Of a DNA stretch of 64,000 nucleotides, positions 22,405-33,422 are shown piece after piece (positions within the stretch are counted from its first letter, which is position 1; the number at the start of each line of letters is the position of its first letter). The notes beneath the pieces are model-generated. The model made no database searches and was not told where the DNA came from. It saw nothing but the letters and a program-made list of their open reading frames with translations. A program made the translations under genes and the position numbers. Source of the DNA: Polytrichum commune (taxonomy: Eukaryota; Streptophyta; Polytrichopsida; Polytrichales; Polytrichaceae); contig OX485809.1 of assembly GCA_950295325.1 (NCBI GenBank), forward strand, positions 27,962,001-28,026,000, read 5' to 3'.

Positions 22405-22418
22405 GTGGGCCCATAACC
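22405..22418 (-). promoter_or_regulatory. Primer binding site for a tRNA-iMet internal fragment
   Basis: Directly inside the 5' LTR the element reads GGTTATGGGCCCAC. The other strand, GTGGGCCCATAACC, equals the anticodon arm of plant initiator tRNA-Met (CAU anticodon included), not its 3' CCA end. Drosophila copia and yeast Ty5 are known to prime from such an internal tRNA-iMet fragment. Confidence 0.85.
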
Positions 22419-22610
22419 TATTGGGAAATGAGAGGAGAAAGCAAAGACATCAGCGTAGAAAGGTAGAACACAACACACAAGGATTGCATACAATGGAGAG
22501 AGTGATTAGCTCCTCCCCTTATGCCTTTATTTATATGTGTAGGTTAGGACCAGCCGTGACAACCCATATGGGACAATGTCACCGATGCAACCTAACACTA
22601 CCTTCCAATA
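22419..22610 (-). repeat. 5' LTR of the copia element
   Basis: 192 bp, identical by eye to the other LTR. It is the promoter copy for transcription toward lower coordinates. Confidence 0.95.
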
Positions 22611-22615
22611 CTTAC

Positions 22616-23500
22616 ACCCTTGAATATCCGGTGCCTTGATGCAGGCTCTGAATGTTTTACCATGACACCTCCCTCATATGGCGACAATTGTTACTCATCT
22701 GCATCTCAGAGAGATCCCAGTCTTATATAATCCCAAGGTGGCAATTCTCCTTCTAGATCGACTAGTAGAACACAAGTGTCTTTGTGATTGTATCTCTGTA
22801 ATGTTGTGACATCTACCATAACTTGGCCCTTTGTGACGTAAATTCTATCTCAAAATTAACTAGTCACATCAAACTGTTCACTGGTTCACATTTCCAAATT
22901 TGAAGTGACATGTACATGTCACTAACAACAACCAAGGTGAATCCAAAAGCCTCCATCCCTGCATATTTTTCCTGACTACCAAAGCTTTGAATGCCTTTTC
23001 ACCTGCGTGGTCAGGCTAATACTTGCATATACCTACTTCGTTTAGGGTAATCCCAACAAATATTTCCATAATTGTCTTATTCCTTACAGGGCACGAGATT
23101 GAGGAAGGTAGAAGTGAAAAGAGAAACTCTCAATCTGTTATGTATGCTCTGTTGGGATTATTGTCTACCAATGTAGGAATGTTGACAATTTAAGCTATTT
23201 CTTTGCGTAAATTGTTTATGATTGTGTTTTGAAATTTTGGGTTGTGTGTACCAAAATTCTTTTATTGGCAGTTGTGGTTGTGGGGCCTTATGCACTAATC
23301 TTCCATTTCAGAAGAGACCTTGAGGTGAAATGAAAGCCATAAACGTGGACAATCCTTCTTTTGGCATAGGATTGCAGCTATGCTAAATTGTCTAATTAGT
23401 AATGGTTATCGTTTGGGGATACATGTTGTCATAACTTTTTGCTGAGAGTATCATTCTTTACTCCAAATAGCATAAATAGTTAGTATGCACACCAAGAATA
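22616..23500. other. Spacer, no gene seen
   Basis: AT-rich unique-looking sequence between the copia element and the first CACTAGTAG foldback element. Confidence 0.4.
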
Positions 23501-23836
23501 CACTAGTAGAAAAATATGTCCAGAAAAACCGCAACTAAAATCAACTGCGATTCTTTTGAGCAGTCTGCTCTGCAATCGCTAAACGACTGTAGTTTTCCCT
23601 TTATTTTTTTTCAACCACTATTTTTAATTTTTTGGGTTGTGTAATATACCATCGGAAAGGTATTCTTAAAACCTTTCCAATGATATACTACACCCCCAAA
23701 ATTCCTAAAATTTCAGTCATTTAAACAAAAAAAAACAAACAAATATGCAATCGTTCAGCGACAACAAATCAAGCTGGTCAAAAAAATTGCAGTCGATTTC
23801 GACTGCAATTCTTTTTAGCATAGTTTCCTACTAGTG
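23501..23836. mobile_element. Foldback MITE with CACTAGTAG ends, copy 1
   Basis: 336 bp. It begins CACTAGTAGAAA and ends TTTCCTACTAGTG. Almost the whole element is one imperfect palindrome centred on GGAAAGGTATTCTTAAAACCTTTCC (about 23655-23679). Relatives of this type are usually non-autonomous CACTA elements. The flanks (ATA, GTA) do not give a clean 3-bp duplication. Confidence 0.75.
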
Positions 23837-24887
23837 GTATGCTACAAGTCTGTTGGTAAAAAACGATGATATCGGTAAAACTTTATAGCATCACATAACT
23901 CCGAATGGTAACCCACACTAATTAGACAATTTTATTGTAAGTGAAGTGCCAACTAGATGGTAACTATTTTGGCAGTGACATATTGTTATTAGGAAGCTTG
24001 AAAATACTATCATGGATGATTGAAATCTCCAATAAAATCCATCTCAATCATTTTCACAATGTTTGAGTGTCAAATTATAAACATAGGTGAGCCAACTGAT
24101 GTTTTTTGGTCAGAAATGAGGTGTTACGCCTATTCACATGTTCGGTGGTACTTCCCTTGGCATTCAAAATGGAGTGACCTAGATAAGAGGACGAAGCATT
24201 CTTTGATACACAAACTAGAGGAAAAATTTGGTGGTGGGTAGAATGATTCACTTGTTATGAAAGCCATCTCCAAGCTCATGCACCAAAAGCATCTGTGGGC
24301 TAAGTCTTTTATTAGATCAGGGGAAGGAAAGGCCACTAAATTTGTGGCATGCAATTTGGCTTCATAAGAAGCACTTTCTACACAAAAGGTTGTAACACAC
24401 TCGGATGCAACGGTCTTGTGCACCCATAATGTAGTGAAAGCTTGAATGGAAAGGGGAAATTTTTTAAATTAGAATATTTTTATAAAAAAAGACTTTTCAT
24501 CACCTAGGCGCATGTGGGGTGAAAGGCACATACACAAAATTTGTAAGTGTATCCCTCACTTTTCTTATAAGCGATCCTTGTTTTTTTTTTTTTTTAAATG
24601 AACAGAAACTTAGCTTGTGATTTACGGAATACATATGCATTCATATAATTTTTATTGTGCAGAGACCCAACATATTCTAGACAAATGTCATCGTTGGTTT
24701 TATTGGATATCTAATACCATATTTTCTAGCTTATAAGCAATCAGCTTTGTTTATTGATAGGTGACACCTTCATGTACAATCATACGTGCTTTGTGTGTAT
24801 AGCAAACTAGGTGATTCCTTTCTGACCATGTGCCATTGAAGTTTGCTCACCTGCCACAATTACTTGAAAATCTAAGAGAAACTCAAG
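23837..24887. other. Spacer with possible transposon-protein scrap
   Basis: At 24020-24241 (+) the frame ends WHSKWSDLDKRTKHSLIHKLEEKFGGG. This faintly recalls the conserved tail domain of plant En/Spm-associated proteins (W...L.KR.K..LI.KLEEKF). It is too short to claim. The remainder is AT-rich, with a poly-T run at about 24579-24594. Confidence 0.25.
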
Positions 24888-25179
24888 GGGTGGGTCTAAA
24901 TACCCCCATCGAGCGTGGCTCGGAGGCCAGGTTCGATGGGGTTCATTTTTCTGGCCCTCCCTGTTTTGGCCCCTTGGGGCATTTTTTTGGTTTTTTTTTG
25001 CTAAATTTGGGTCCTACGGCCCCAAATTACTCTAGGAAGCCCCCTATGAGATTAAAAAAATTTGGGTCCTAAGGCCCCACCCAATTAAAAAAATAGGGGG
25101 CAAGTTTTACCCCAACCTTGCCACCCCCTCCCGAACCTAGCCTCCGAGCCACGCTCGATGGGGGTTTTTAGGCAGATCC
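24888..25179. mobile_element. 292-bp Mutator-type MITE
   Basis: Long inverted ends share ACCCCCATCGAGCGTGGCTC and continue through CGGAGGC(C/T)AGGTTCG. They are flanked by a perfect 9-bp duplication AAACTCAAG at 24879-24887 and 25180-25188. A 9-bp duplication with extended TIRs is the Mutator superfamily signature. No coding capacity. Confidence 0.85.
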
Positions 25180-25188
25180 AAACTCAAG

Positions 25189-25618
25189 CATCTCTAAAAT
25201 CTGCAATACAGCATACTAGGTAACAATTCTTTATCATTCATTTAAGAACTTAGACAGCTCAACTGCTCCAAGAAGCTTAATCTGCAATTGGCAGGAAAAC
25301 ATGTTATTTAATGGAAATCCTTAATACTAACTCTGGACATACTTGTTATTAATATCACAAACTATGTTAAGCATTTTTCTATCCTTCGAATTAAGGCGGT
25401 AGGATGTTATAATGACATCATTCATCGAATTGAACAACAACTTAGCATGTGGTTTACACCTCAATTTGTGAACACCATTCTCCCAGTTTACATAATGGTG
25501 CGTGGTAAGCTGAATGCAATTATTGGGAGCCATGATGTGTTATGTAGCATGATCTTCATATATAATACACTAAACCATTGATATTGAGTGCCAATAAATT
25601 TGTGTCGCATGTCAACTA
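25189..25618. other. Spacer, no gene seen
   Basis: AT-rich DNA between two MITEs. A 68-codon minus-strand frame (25327-25533) has no recognisable motif. Confidence 0.4.
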
Positions 25619-25948
25619 CACTAGTAGAAAGCTATGCCCAAAAAAATCGCAACTGAAATAGGCTGCGGTTCTTTTGACCAACTTGATATGTAGTCGCTAA
25701 ACAACAACAGATTTTTGTTTTTCATTTTGTGACTTCAGTTTTAAGAATTGAGGGGATTATAATATACCGTTGGAAAGGTATTTTCAAGACCTTTCCAACG
25801 GTATATTACACGCCCTCAATTTTATAAAATTTCAGTCGCTAACCTAAAAAACCAAATCTGCAACCATTTTGCGACTGTAGATCAGGCTGGTCAAAGAACC
25901 ACAGTCGATTTTGGCTGTGGTTCTCTTTAACATACTTTTCTACTAGTG
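25619..25948. mobile_element. Foldback MITE with CACTAGTAG ends, copy 2
   Basis: 330 bp, the same family as 23501-23836: CACTAGTAGAAA ... TTTTCTACTAGTG, the same order of internal inverted blocks, and the centre GGAAAGGTATTTTCAAGACCTTTCC. The spacing from copy 1 is about 1.8 kb. Confidence 0.78.
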
Positions 25949-26006
25949 TTGAAGTGGTCTTTGTGACTTGTCATATGATATGATGACGAACTATTTATCT
26001 TACTAA

Positions 26007-26607
26007 GGGCCACTTCACACACAAGGCTGAAGGCCCTTGACCATGGCAATGTAAGAGCTCTCATTGGTCGAAAAGGCGGAGACCATCCAAGTTCACTTCA
26101 CACTAGGAGGTGAAGGCCTAAAGGCCCAAAGAAAAGTTCGTGGATGAAAAGTCTACATGGAGTCCTACATGGCTAGTTGTGGATAAGGGTGCATGGTCTA
26201 CTGGAATTTGCGTCAGGCCCACCTCCAAGAGGTGGGCTTGACGCAAATTCCGGGAGACCATGATTTTTTTAATATTTTTCCAGCAGGACAGATTTCAGGA
26301 CAGACTGCATGGCAGATTCCAGGACAGATTCCAAGACAGATTCCAGGACAGACAAACACCACCAAGTAGTTATCTTAAATTGATCAACTTGGAGACATAT
26401 TATATTAAACCAAATCCTCCCCTCTTTTTCCGCCAACAAAATATGCAATGGTCCCGCAACATGGTTCATTCTCACTTCACACTATGCTTGAGGGCCAAAG
26501 ACTACATAAAATGGCTTTCCCAACACCCATGGTACGGCCTTTGGATGAGAGTCAAGGGTCCTCACCATTACAAGGTCACGGCTCTTGGCTCATGTGTGAA
26601 GTGGCCC
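26007..26607. mobile_element. PIF/Harbinger-like MITE with GGGCCACTTCACAC ends
   Basis: 601 bp with inverted termini GGGCCACTTCACACA, flanked by TAA at 26004-26006 and 26608-26610. It contains a separate strong stem-loop at 26192-26262 (arms CATGGTCTACTGGAATTTGC and its complement, 4-bp loop). It also contains a short tandem array of GGACAGATTCCA-type units at 26285-26352. The open frame across it has only repeat-derived content. Confidence 0.75.
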
Positions 26608-26610
26608 TAA

Positions 26611-29052
26611 GCACGAAATGTATATGAGGAATATGACGATGCATGTGATGATGAATGCATAGTCACTATATCAAGAGTTTTTATGTGGGTGATGCTTAAT
26701 TTGAACAATTTGGATGACAGATGACTACAAACAAGATGGGGGTTGCGAAGAGTGAAGGTTGGGAGAAGTTGTAAAGATCAATCGTCATCAAGAACAATAA
26801 AGAGTGGAGGATGATCAATCTGAATGGTGTGCAGAGGTTGAACAATTTAAAGATGCAATCCATGATTAGCATCCATTTCGCAAGAAGCACGTGGGATATA
26901 AGTATGGCATAGATCATAGGAGTTCAAGTTGGAGGGTATGCACGTAGTCATATGCATCTTGGTCTTCAGAAGTTGAAATGTCATTATATAATATACCATA
27001 TATTTTGGTTAATATACAATACATTTCGGTCAGTATACAATATATTTTGGTCTTTGCTATACAAATACATCTTTGAGTAGAATAATGACTGGAGCAATTA
27101 GTTATTGGAAATAAAATAGCATCCGTTTGTTACTTTTCCCTTCTCACATCCATCGTTGAGTGTTTCTTACATTACTTTGACAAGATTCTTGTTAAAATTG
27201 CATTCAAATAATAACATATTGCTAGTGACATGTATAGTGACATCAAAGTGCGGCAAATATATCACATTAAATATTTTCTTTATAAACTAGTTGGTGACAA
27301 TAAACATGTCATAATATAACACATCTTGTACCGGTGATTAATTCTTTTTAAATCACTTCGTATGCATCTAATAAATTGACAGTTTAATGCAACACAAGAA
27401 GAAGCAATGTTCAGGCTTAGAAAGAATGTATTGAGACAAGTCCATTGGTATTATTTGTGTATGTCTTAGAAAATATTTTAATATTAATATATTTTTCTTA
27501 GCTCTAATGAAAATATTTTTTTCTAAAGCAAGAGTCATTATTTCTGTGTAGATATTTATTTTCAACTTTAAGAATTTCTCGGAAATTTATTAGAATACAT
27601 AGTCTTTGAAATGTTTTTAGTGAATAAGAAATTCCAAATATATGCTTCAAGATTATAAATCATTTATAGCTCCAAACCATATCCTGAAGACGCTGATCCT
27701 TGTAGATGCTATAGATAAGTGTCAATCCAGGTTCATAATATGTATACCAGTTTGGATCGGTAGACATAAGATTACTTAGCGATGTGAGCCCCCGAAATAT
27801 AACAGTTGGATGATGGGAGCTTAGCTGAGTCTAAGTCTGCTTGCATAGCTTTCTAAATATCCAACTCTTATATTCTAAAGGCCCACTGAATGGTGTAATG
27901 TTTTCAAACTGGAAGGTTCACTGTCCAAACCCCCAACTTTATGTTTTTTTTTCTTAGAATCTATAAATTTTTTTTAATTTGAAATTTCTAAAAAGTATGA
28001 GAAAGGCAACTTCCAAGGGGACTTAGGGCATGGTGTAGGGTCTAGGGTTTGAGGGCCCCAAAGGGGCTTGGGCTTGCATTAGTGTTGGTGTTGTGTGTGA
28101 CCTCTATTTGAGTGGAGGAAATGGGCAATTGCTTGAGTGATAAATTATGTCCCTGATGAGTCTAGATTATGTAGCAATTGTGAGTTCCTAATTGAAGCAT
28201 AAAGAACAACAACAAAACATCTTTTGCATGAATCAACTCATGAAGAAAACATGAAATCCTTTAAGTTCTCGTGATTCTTCACCTCTAAACATGATGAAGC
28301 TATTCCCAAGCCATTTCTCTTGTAAAACTTTAGAGTTGACTTCATTGGTGTATCTTCTTATGTACCTTCACATGTTCACCAATCTCTTTGTCTTCATTTA
28401 GGTTTAAACACCTTGCAAATCCTAGTTAAGCCAACCTTCACAAATAAACATTATATCATATAATAGATGATGATGGTGTATTTGGCTCATCTTTGCTTTT
28501 CATATTGGCATAAATGAGGTTGGGGATGATGATCTAATCTCATCAATTTGCAATTGCGTGTCTTGTCCATTTCATATATTACATAAAAATATGATTGTAA
28601 CTTTGGATTTGCAAATGAATATCAATTTGCATTTGCACTCTTAGCCGATGTTGTAATAATCCACCAAATTCGAGTGCTTGATGATGTCCAAGTCCGAATT
28701 TTATGTGTGCTCTACCTAGTTGAATGATTGTAGGTGTATATCGAACTCCCATAAAACTCGGGTAACAACTTCAAATGGATTGAGCATTTCTAAGTTTCAA
28801 GTTGTTCTCATGGTAAGCAATTCTCATTTATAACTTATTAGAATTAGCAAGTGTAGCTCTTTCCTCCAAATCTCCTATTATAACTTATAACTTATAATCC
28901 TATAATCTTATTCTAAATTTTTGCATTATAGAATTCAATTGTTGCCATTCCGGGACAAATCCTGCATAAATCAACAAATGGTTTCAATTGAAGTTCCTGT
29001 GACATAAGTTTTCCAGAAAGAAATGGCTGCTACTGCTGCTTAGCAGGAATCA

Positions 29053-29085
<33 letters not shown>

Positions 29086-30159
29086 GTGTGTGTGTCTCTC
29101 TGTAACGTTGAAACACCACTTAAATCACATAGGTCATTGTGTGCCATTAATGGAGCCGCACTTAAGAATGCCAACTTTGGTCGCAGTGAATTTCAGGTTG
29201 CAAATGGCAAATCTCTCTACAATGAGGAATACCATAGGCAGATGGACATCATTATTCTAACCATGTGACCACCATGTGAAGCTTAAGCAAAGATTTGTAG
29301 AAGATGTTGTCATCTCATACATCCATGTCATGCACATCAGTGAATCACTTCAAAGTCCTGATAAAAAAATATGAACAGGTTTGCAACGCCCCTTTTGTAA
29401 TGGTCAATGTAAATGAGATTTTATAAAGATTGTAACAGGCTCTTCTATCACGCAAGTTGTAGATTGGTTGTTCTTGTTTTATACCAGTTTTTGTTGTGCT
29501 ACATGCATGCACTGCATATTGTTGTAGATTTATGTTGGTTTATGACACATTAATTTTTACTTTAATTGATACCTCTTATGCTTCTGGAAAGAGAAATAAT
29601 TCTACACATATAATATTTTCTCACCCTTGCATACACCTGCTACAAGATCAAGAAGGTGGCAACGGCGCTTGCGCTTGGTGTAGTAGATGCTCTTGTTCCT
29701 TGATTAGGAAGGTCAATGGCTTAGTGCAATTGGTTATCATCTACATCGAACGAGGAAGATAGGAGTCCTAGTATCTCTCTTACACAAGGCATACATGTCC
29801 GCACCGGCCCTTTCAATACTGATAAATTCATTAAAAACACACGGGTGTATCCACTCTTGAGGATTGACCCACATCCAACATCTCTACGGTGTTGATATGT
29901 GCATTCATCAGTGCTCCAAAAATCCTACAATAACATTGTGCGTGCACAAATAGTTGATGGCTGTGGTTTTATTTCTTCATACCTCAAACTCAAGTCTCAT
30001 TCAGCACCAGGACATCAATCTATCTTGGTCATAATGTGCAGGAAGAATCGATGTAATGTGAGGTGTAGTATGGAAAGTTGATGAAGCTATTGATTGAACG
30101 AAGCTGATGAAGCTAATGATTTTAGACATGAAGGCTTGAGTGCCCAAAAACAATTACTC
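26611..30159. other. AT-rich spacer, no gene seen
   Basis: No supported gene or element apart from the TG/TA microsatellite at 29052-29097. Short frames such as 29496-29762 lack motifs. Confidence 0.4.
29052..29097. repeat. (TG)n(TA)n(TG)n microsatellite
   Basis: Compound dinucleotide repeat, uninterrupted in each block. Confidence 0.92.
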
Positions 30160-30224
30160 ATGTGGCCATTAGAAATGCATGATCCATCTGGTAACTACCG
30201 AATTAGGAAACTCAACGCAGATGT

Positions 30225-31621
30225 ATGTCCACCAAAAAAAACATCAAAAGAATCATAGGCTTGGTACTAACCAAAGATCAGCTTGGAGAATCCGGAGCGG
30301 GACATACAAGTTACCTACCTATAACCTCCAAGTGGGTGTATGAAATCAAAATGGCAGTGGATGGTCAAGTTGCAAAACTCAAAGCTAGATTAGTGGCATG
30401 GGGTATTGAATAGGAAGAGGGTGTGGATTACCAGGAGATCTTTGCTCCGACAGTCAAGTGGATCATAATCGTGTTAATGATTTTTATCGCTACCAAAAAC
30501 AAATGGCTAATCAAGCATGTGGACATCAAAACGGCCTTTTTGAATGGGAATTTAGATTAGGAAGTGTTCATGGAAATACCATAAGGACTCAAACACCTCT
30601 ACTCAAATCACTTGGGTTGCAAGCTCAAAAAGACTATATATGGACTCAAACAAGCCTCTAGAGCATGGTACATTAGAATTGAGACAATTTTCTCATAAAA
30701 CAAGGCTTTCAAAGGAGCAGTTGTGATCATAATTTGTACATGTTTTTTGAAAATGATTTGTGTGTTGTCATTGTGCTCTACGTTGATGATTTACTCATCA
30801 CAGGGAGTCATGCAACCATGGTAAAAGGAACTAGAACAAAAGCTAGAGCATGAATTTGAAATGTCAAAATTAGGATTTACTCATCTATTACATAGGAATA
30901 GAGTTTGTTTATCTCAATGAAGGGAATTTGTTGTTGCAAAGGAACTACATTTAGATGTTGTTGGACAAGGTTAGCATGACCAATTGTGCACATGTTACTA
31001 CACCTATGGAGAAGAGAATATGTCTATCAAAAGACATGGGAGTAGACAACATAGATGCAAATATCTATCAAAGCATGGTTGGGAGTCTTCTTGACAAATA
31101 ATAAGCCGCACATATCCTACCCCATCAGCTGTGTCAGTTGGTATATGGCTACTCCTTAGTTACCCCACCTCAATGCAACAAGGAGGATCCTCATATATGC
31201 AAAAAAACACAGCAAGTCAGGGGATCTTCTGTTAAAAAAAAATTCATAAGACATTCTAACAAGTTATGTTGATGTTGATTGGGGTAGGGACTTAGACAAA
31301 AAGGAAATCAATTACATGCATGTAGTTCAAGATTGGCGATACCTCACTACACTCGAGTAGCAAATTACAATCCACAACTGCGTTATCCGCCACTGAGGTT
31401 GAGTATAGGGTTCTTTCATAAGGAGCCAAGGAAATTGCATGGATCGAATCTCTACCGGAGAAAGTGAAATTTCAATAGAATGATCCTACTATTCTATCTT
31501 GTAACAACCAACCATATATAAATCCAACGTCATTACATTAGAGAAAGAGTTGGGAGTGAGGATGTTGAAGTCAGATACATTTATACCACTGAGCAAGAAG
31601 CAAATATTCTTAGCAAGCCAT
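30225..31621 (+). pseudogene. Decayed copia RT-RNase H
   Basis: In scattered frames one reads LKARLVAWG, YQEIFAPTVKW, HVDIKTAFLNG, then LYVDDLLITG, ATEVEYR and EQEANILSKPLL, the landmarks of copia reverse transcriptase and RNase H. There are several in-frame stops and frameshifts. The last codons abut directly on the LTR at 31622, with the usual 3' untranslated part missing. It is probably the remains of an element upstream of, or fused in tandem with, the next one. Confidence 0.85.
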
Positions 31622-31969
31622 TGTTAGACATATGTTCATGACTATATGTACATCGTATATTATAATGTATGGTACACTAGTTTGTAATCTAAGTTGAAGA
31701 GTTGTCATGTAAGAGATGTGACTCTTATTGCCTTTAATGTTTCTCCGGCACATCCACCATTTGCCTCATATAACCATGTCTTGGCCAAGCATTCTTGACC
31801 GACTGGAGTCCTTCTCCACCGTAGTGTAAACCGGCCCTTACATAGAGTTGTGACTCTTGAAGAGGGACCTTCTTGAGTACAAGCATACATTGAAAATGTG
31901 TACCATTATTCTTTAACACAATTACTTTGCTCATGTGTATGTATCTTCTTCTTTTCTCATAAAATTCCA
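31622..31969 (+). repeat. LTR of old copia element (left)
   Basis: It starts TGTTAGACATA and ends CTCATAAAATTCCA. It is homologous to 54435-54663, but about 120 bp longer because of a block at about 31728-31840 that is absent from the right copy. TGGTATCATAGC, a typical tRNA-iMet 3'-end primer site, follows at 31972-31983, so this LTR serves as the 5' LTR of the element to its right. Confidence 0.85.
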
Positions 31970-31971
31970 CA

Positions 31972-31983
31972 TGGTATCATAGC
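31972..31983 (+). promoter_or_regulatory. Primer binding site (tRNA-iMet 3' end)
   Basis: TGGTATCATAGC differs by one base from the canonical plant copia primer site TGGTATCAGAGC and lies 2 bp after the LTR. Confidence 0.8.
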
Positions 31984-32296
31984 GATCTCAATGTTTAGAA
32001 TGCTTGATCCTAGAAAGAATTGAACAAGAAAAGAATTGCATTGATTACAAAATAGCTTGTAATGGCCATGGAAGAACAAACTATTGTAATCAAAGAGGTT
32101 GTTGATGAAATTGAAGTCATCAAACCTCTGGAATGCAATTTCAATCTTGCACCAAACAACACTCACTAAACAACCAAACACAAACCATAAGTGAAATGGA
32201 AGGAGTGGAAGCATGGAGGAACAATCTTACTATCTTCATGGAAGAACTTGAAATACATGTGATATTAAATCAAGTATATTGAAAATGGCATAAAAG

Positions 32297-33419
32297 GTGG
32301 ACATCAAGCACGTTATTGAATTTGATGGTTCTTACTTCAATAAATGGAAACATACATTAACATTGAATTTCAAGGCAAAAGAATTATGGCCCCTTGTCAG
32401 TGGTGTAGAACTCTTACCGGTGGCACCAACGGCGGCACAAATTGATGTTGGATGCCCACCTTTACATGTCATAGGAGCAAAGTGTATAGGTGCATAGGAA
32501 GACAAAGATGCTTTGTCTTTAACAATTATCAATAACTACCTTGAAAACAATATTGTTTCACATATACAATAATGCATATCTACTCATTTTGCAAGGCAAG
32601 AACTAATCAAATCATTTGAATCACATGTGTTGTAACAAAAATTGTATTTAAAGGATTAAACTACACACTTTAAAAATTAAAGAAAATGAAAGTGTTGTTA
32701 AACACATTCATAATTTTAGATCTCACCTTGAGCAATTATTAGCAGCTGATTTAGCACTTATTGATGATAAAGCCATACTCACCTTGATGAGAAGTCTTCC
32801 TCCAAGTTATAGATCCTTCGTTAGCTCCTTAAGAAGGCAACCATGGATTACCTTGCAATCATTAATCACGGATTTAATTTAAGAAGAAACCCTAATGATG
32901 GATATGAACTTTATAATAGATAATGCATCCACGTTCTATGTAGGAATAAAGTTTTATAATAAAGGTAAGAAACCTTACACTAAAATGAAGTCTAGGGAAA
33001 GTTCATATTCAAAGGAAGAGAGTTGTGATTCCAAGCCTTTTAAAAAGGAAAAATGTTAATATCGATAAGAAATGCTTCTACTGCAGGGTACAAGGACATG
33101 TGATTAAAAATTGCAGAACAAGAATTGTTGCAAAAAGAAGTAATAACCAAACTCAAACAAATGTTGTTACCAAAACAAACAAGCTATAAGTAGCTTTAAT
33201 AGCTAAAGGAACATCAAATTCCACATGGTATGTGGATTCGGGAGCGACACAACATATGTGTCATCAACTTGAAGGCTTCACAAAATACACAAAAGCGAAA
33301 ATCGACAAGTTGTCTACTTAGGATACCACTCAACATCATATACCATAGAACGATATGGTGATGTAAATATAAGACTCTTAAATGGTGATGAGAATATCAT
33401 ACATGATGTCTTACACATA
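32297..33419 (+). pseudogene. Decayed copia gag and protease
   Basis: Recognisable gag start (FDGSYFNKWKHTLTLNFKAKELWPLVSG), zinc knuckle CFYCRVQGHVIKNC at about 33070-33114, and protease motif WYVDSGATQHM at about 33223-33255. It continues to HDVLHIP, where an insertion splits the frame. Many stops. Confidence 0.85.
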
Positions 33420-33422
33420 CCG

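Larger units (their letters stand above)
16883..22610 (-). mobile_element. Complete Ty1/copia retrotransposon
   Basis: A 5,728-bp element on the minus strand. Order along that strand: 5' LTR (22610-22419), primer site, a long leader with a 120-bp tandem repeat, gag-pol, polypurine tract, 3' LTR (17074-16883). The two 192-bp LTRs read identical, and CTTAC duplicates lie outside them (16878-16882 and 22611-22615). The gag-pol frame is uninterrupted. Together these indicate a very recent insertion that may still be active. LTR ends are TATTGG...CCAATA rather than TG...CA. Confidence 0.97.
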
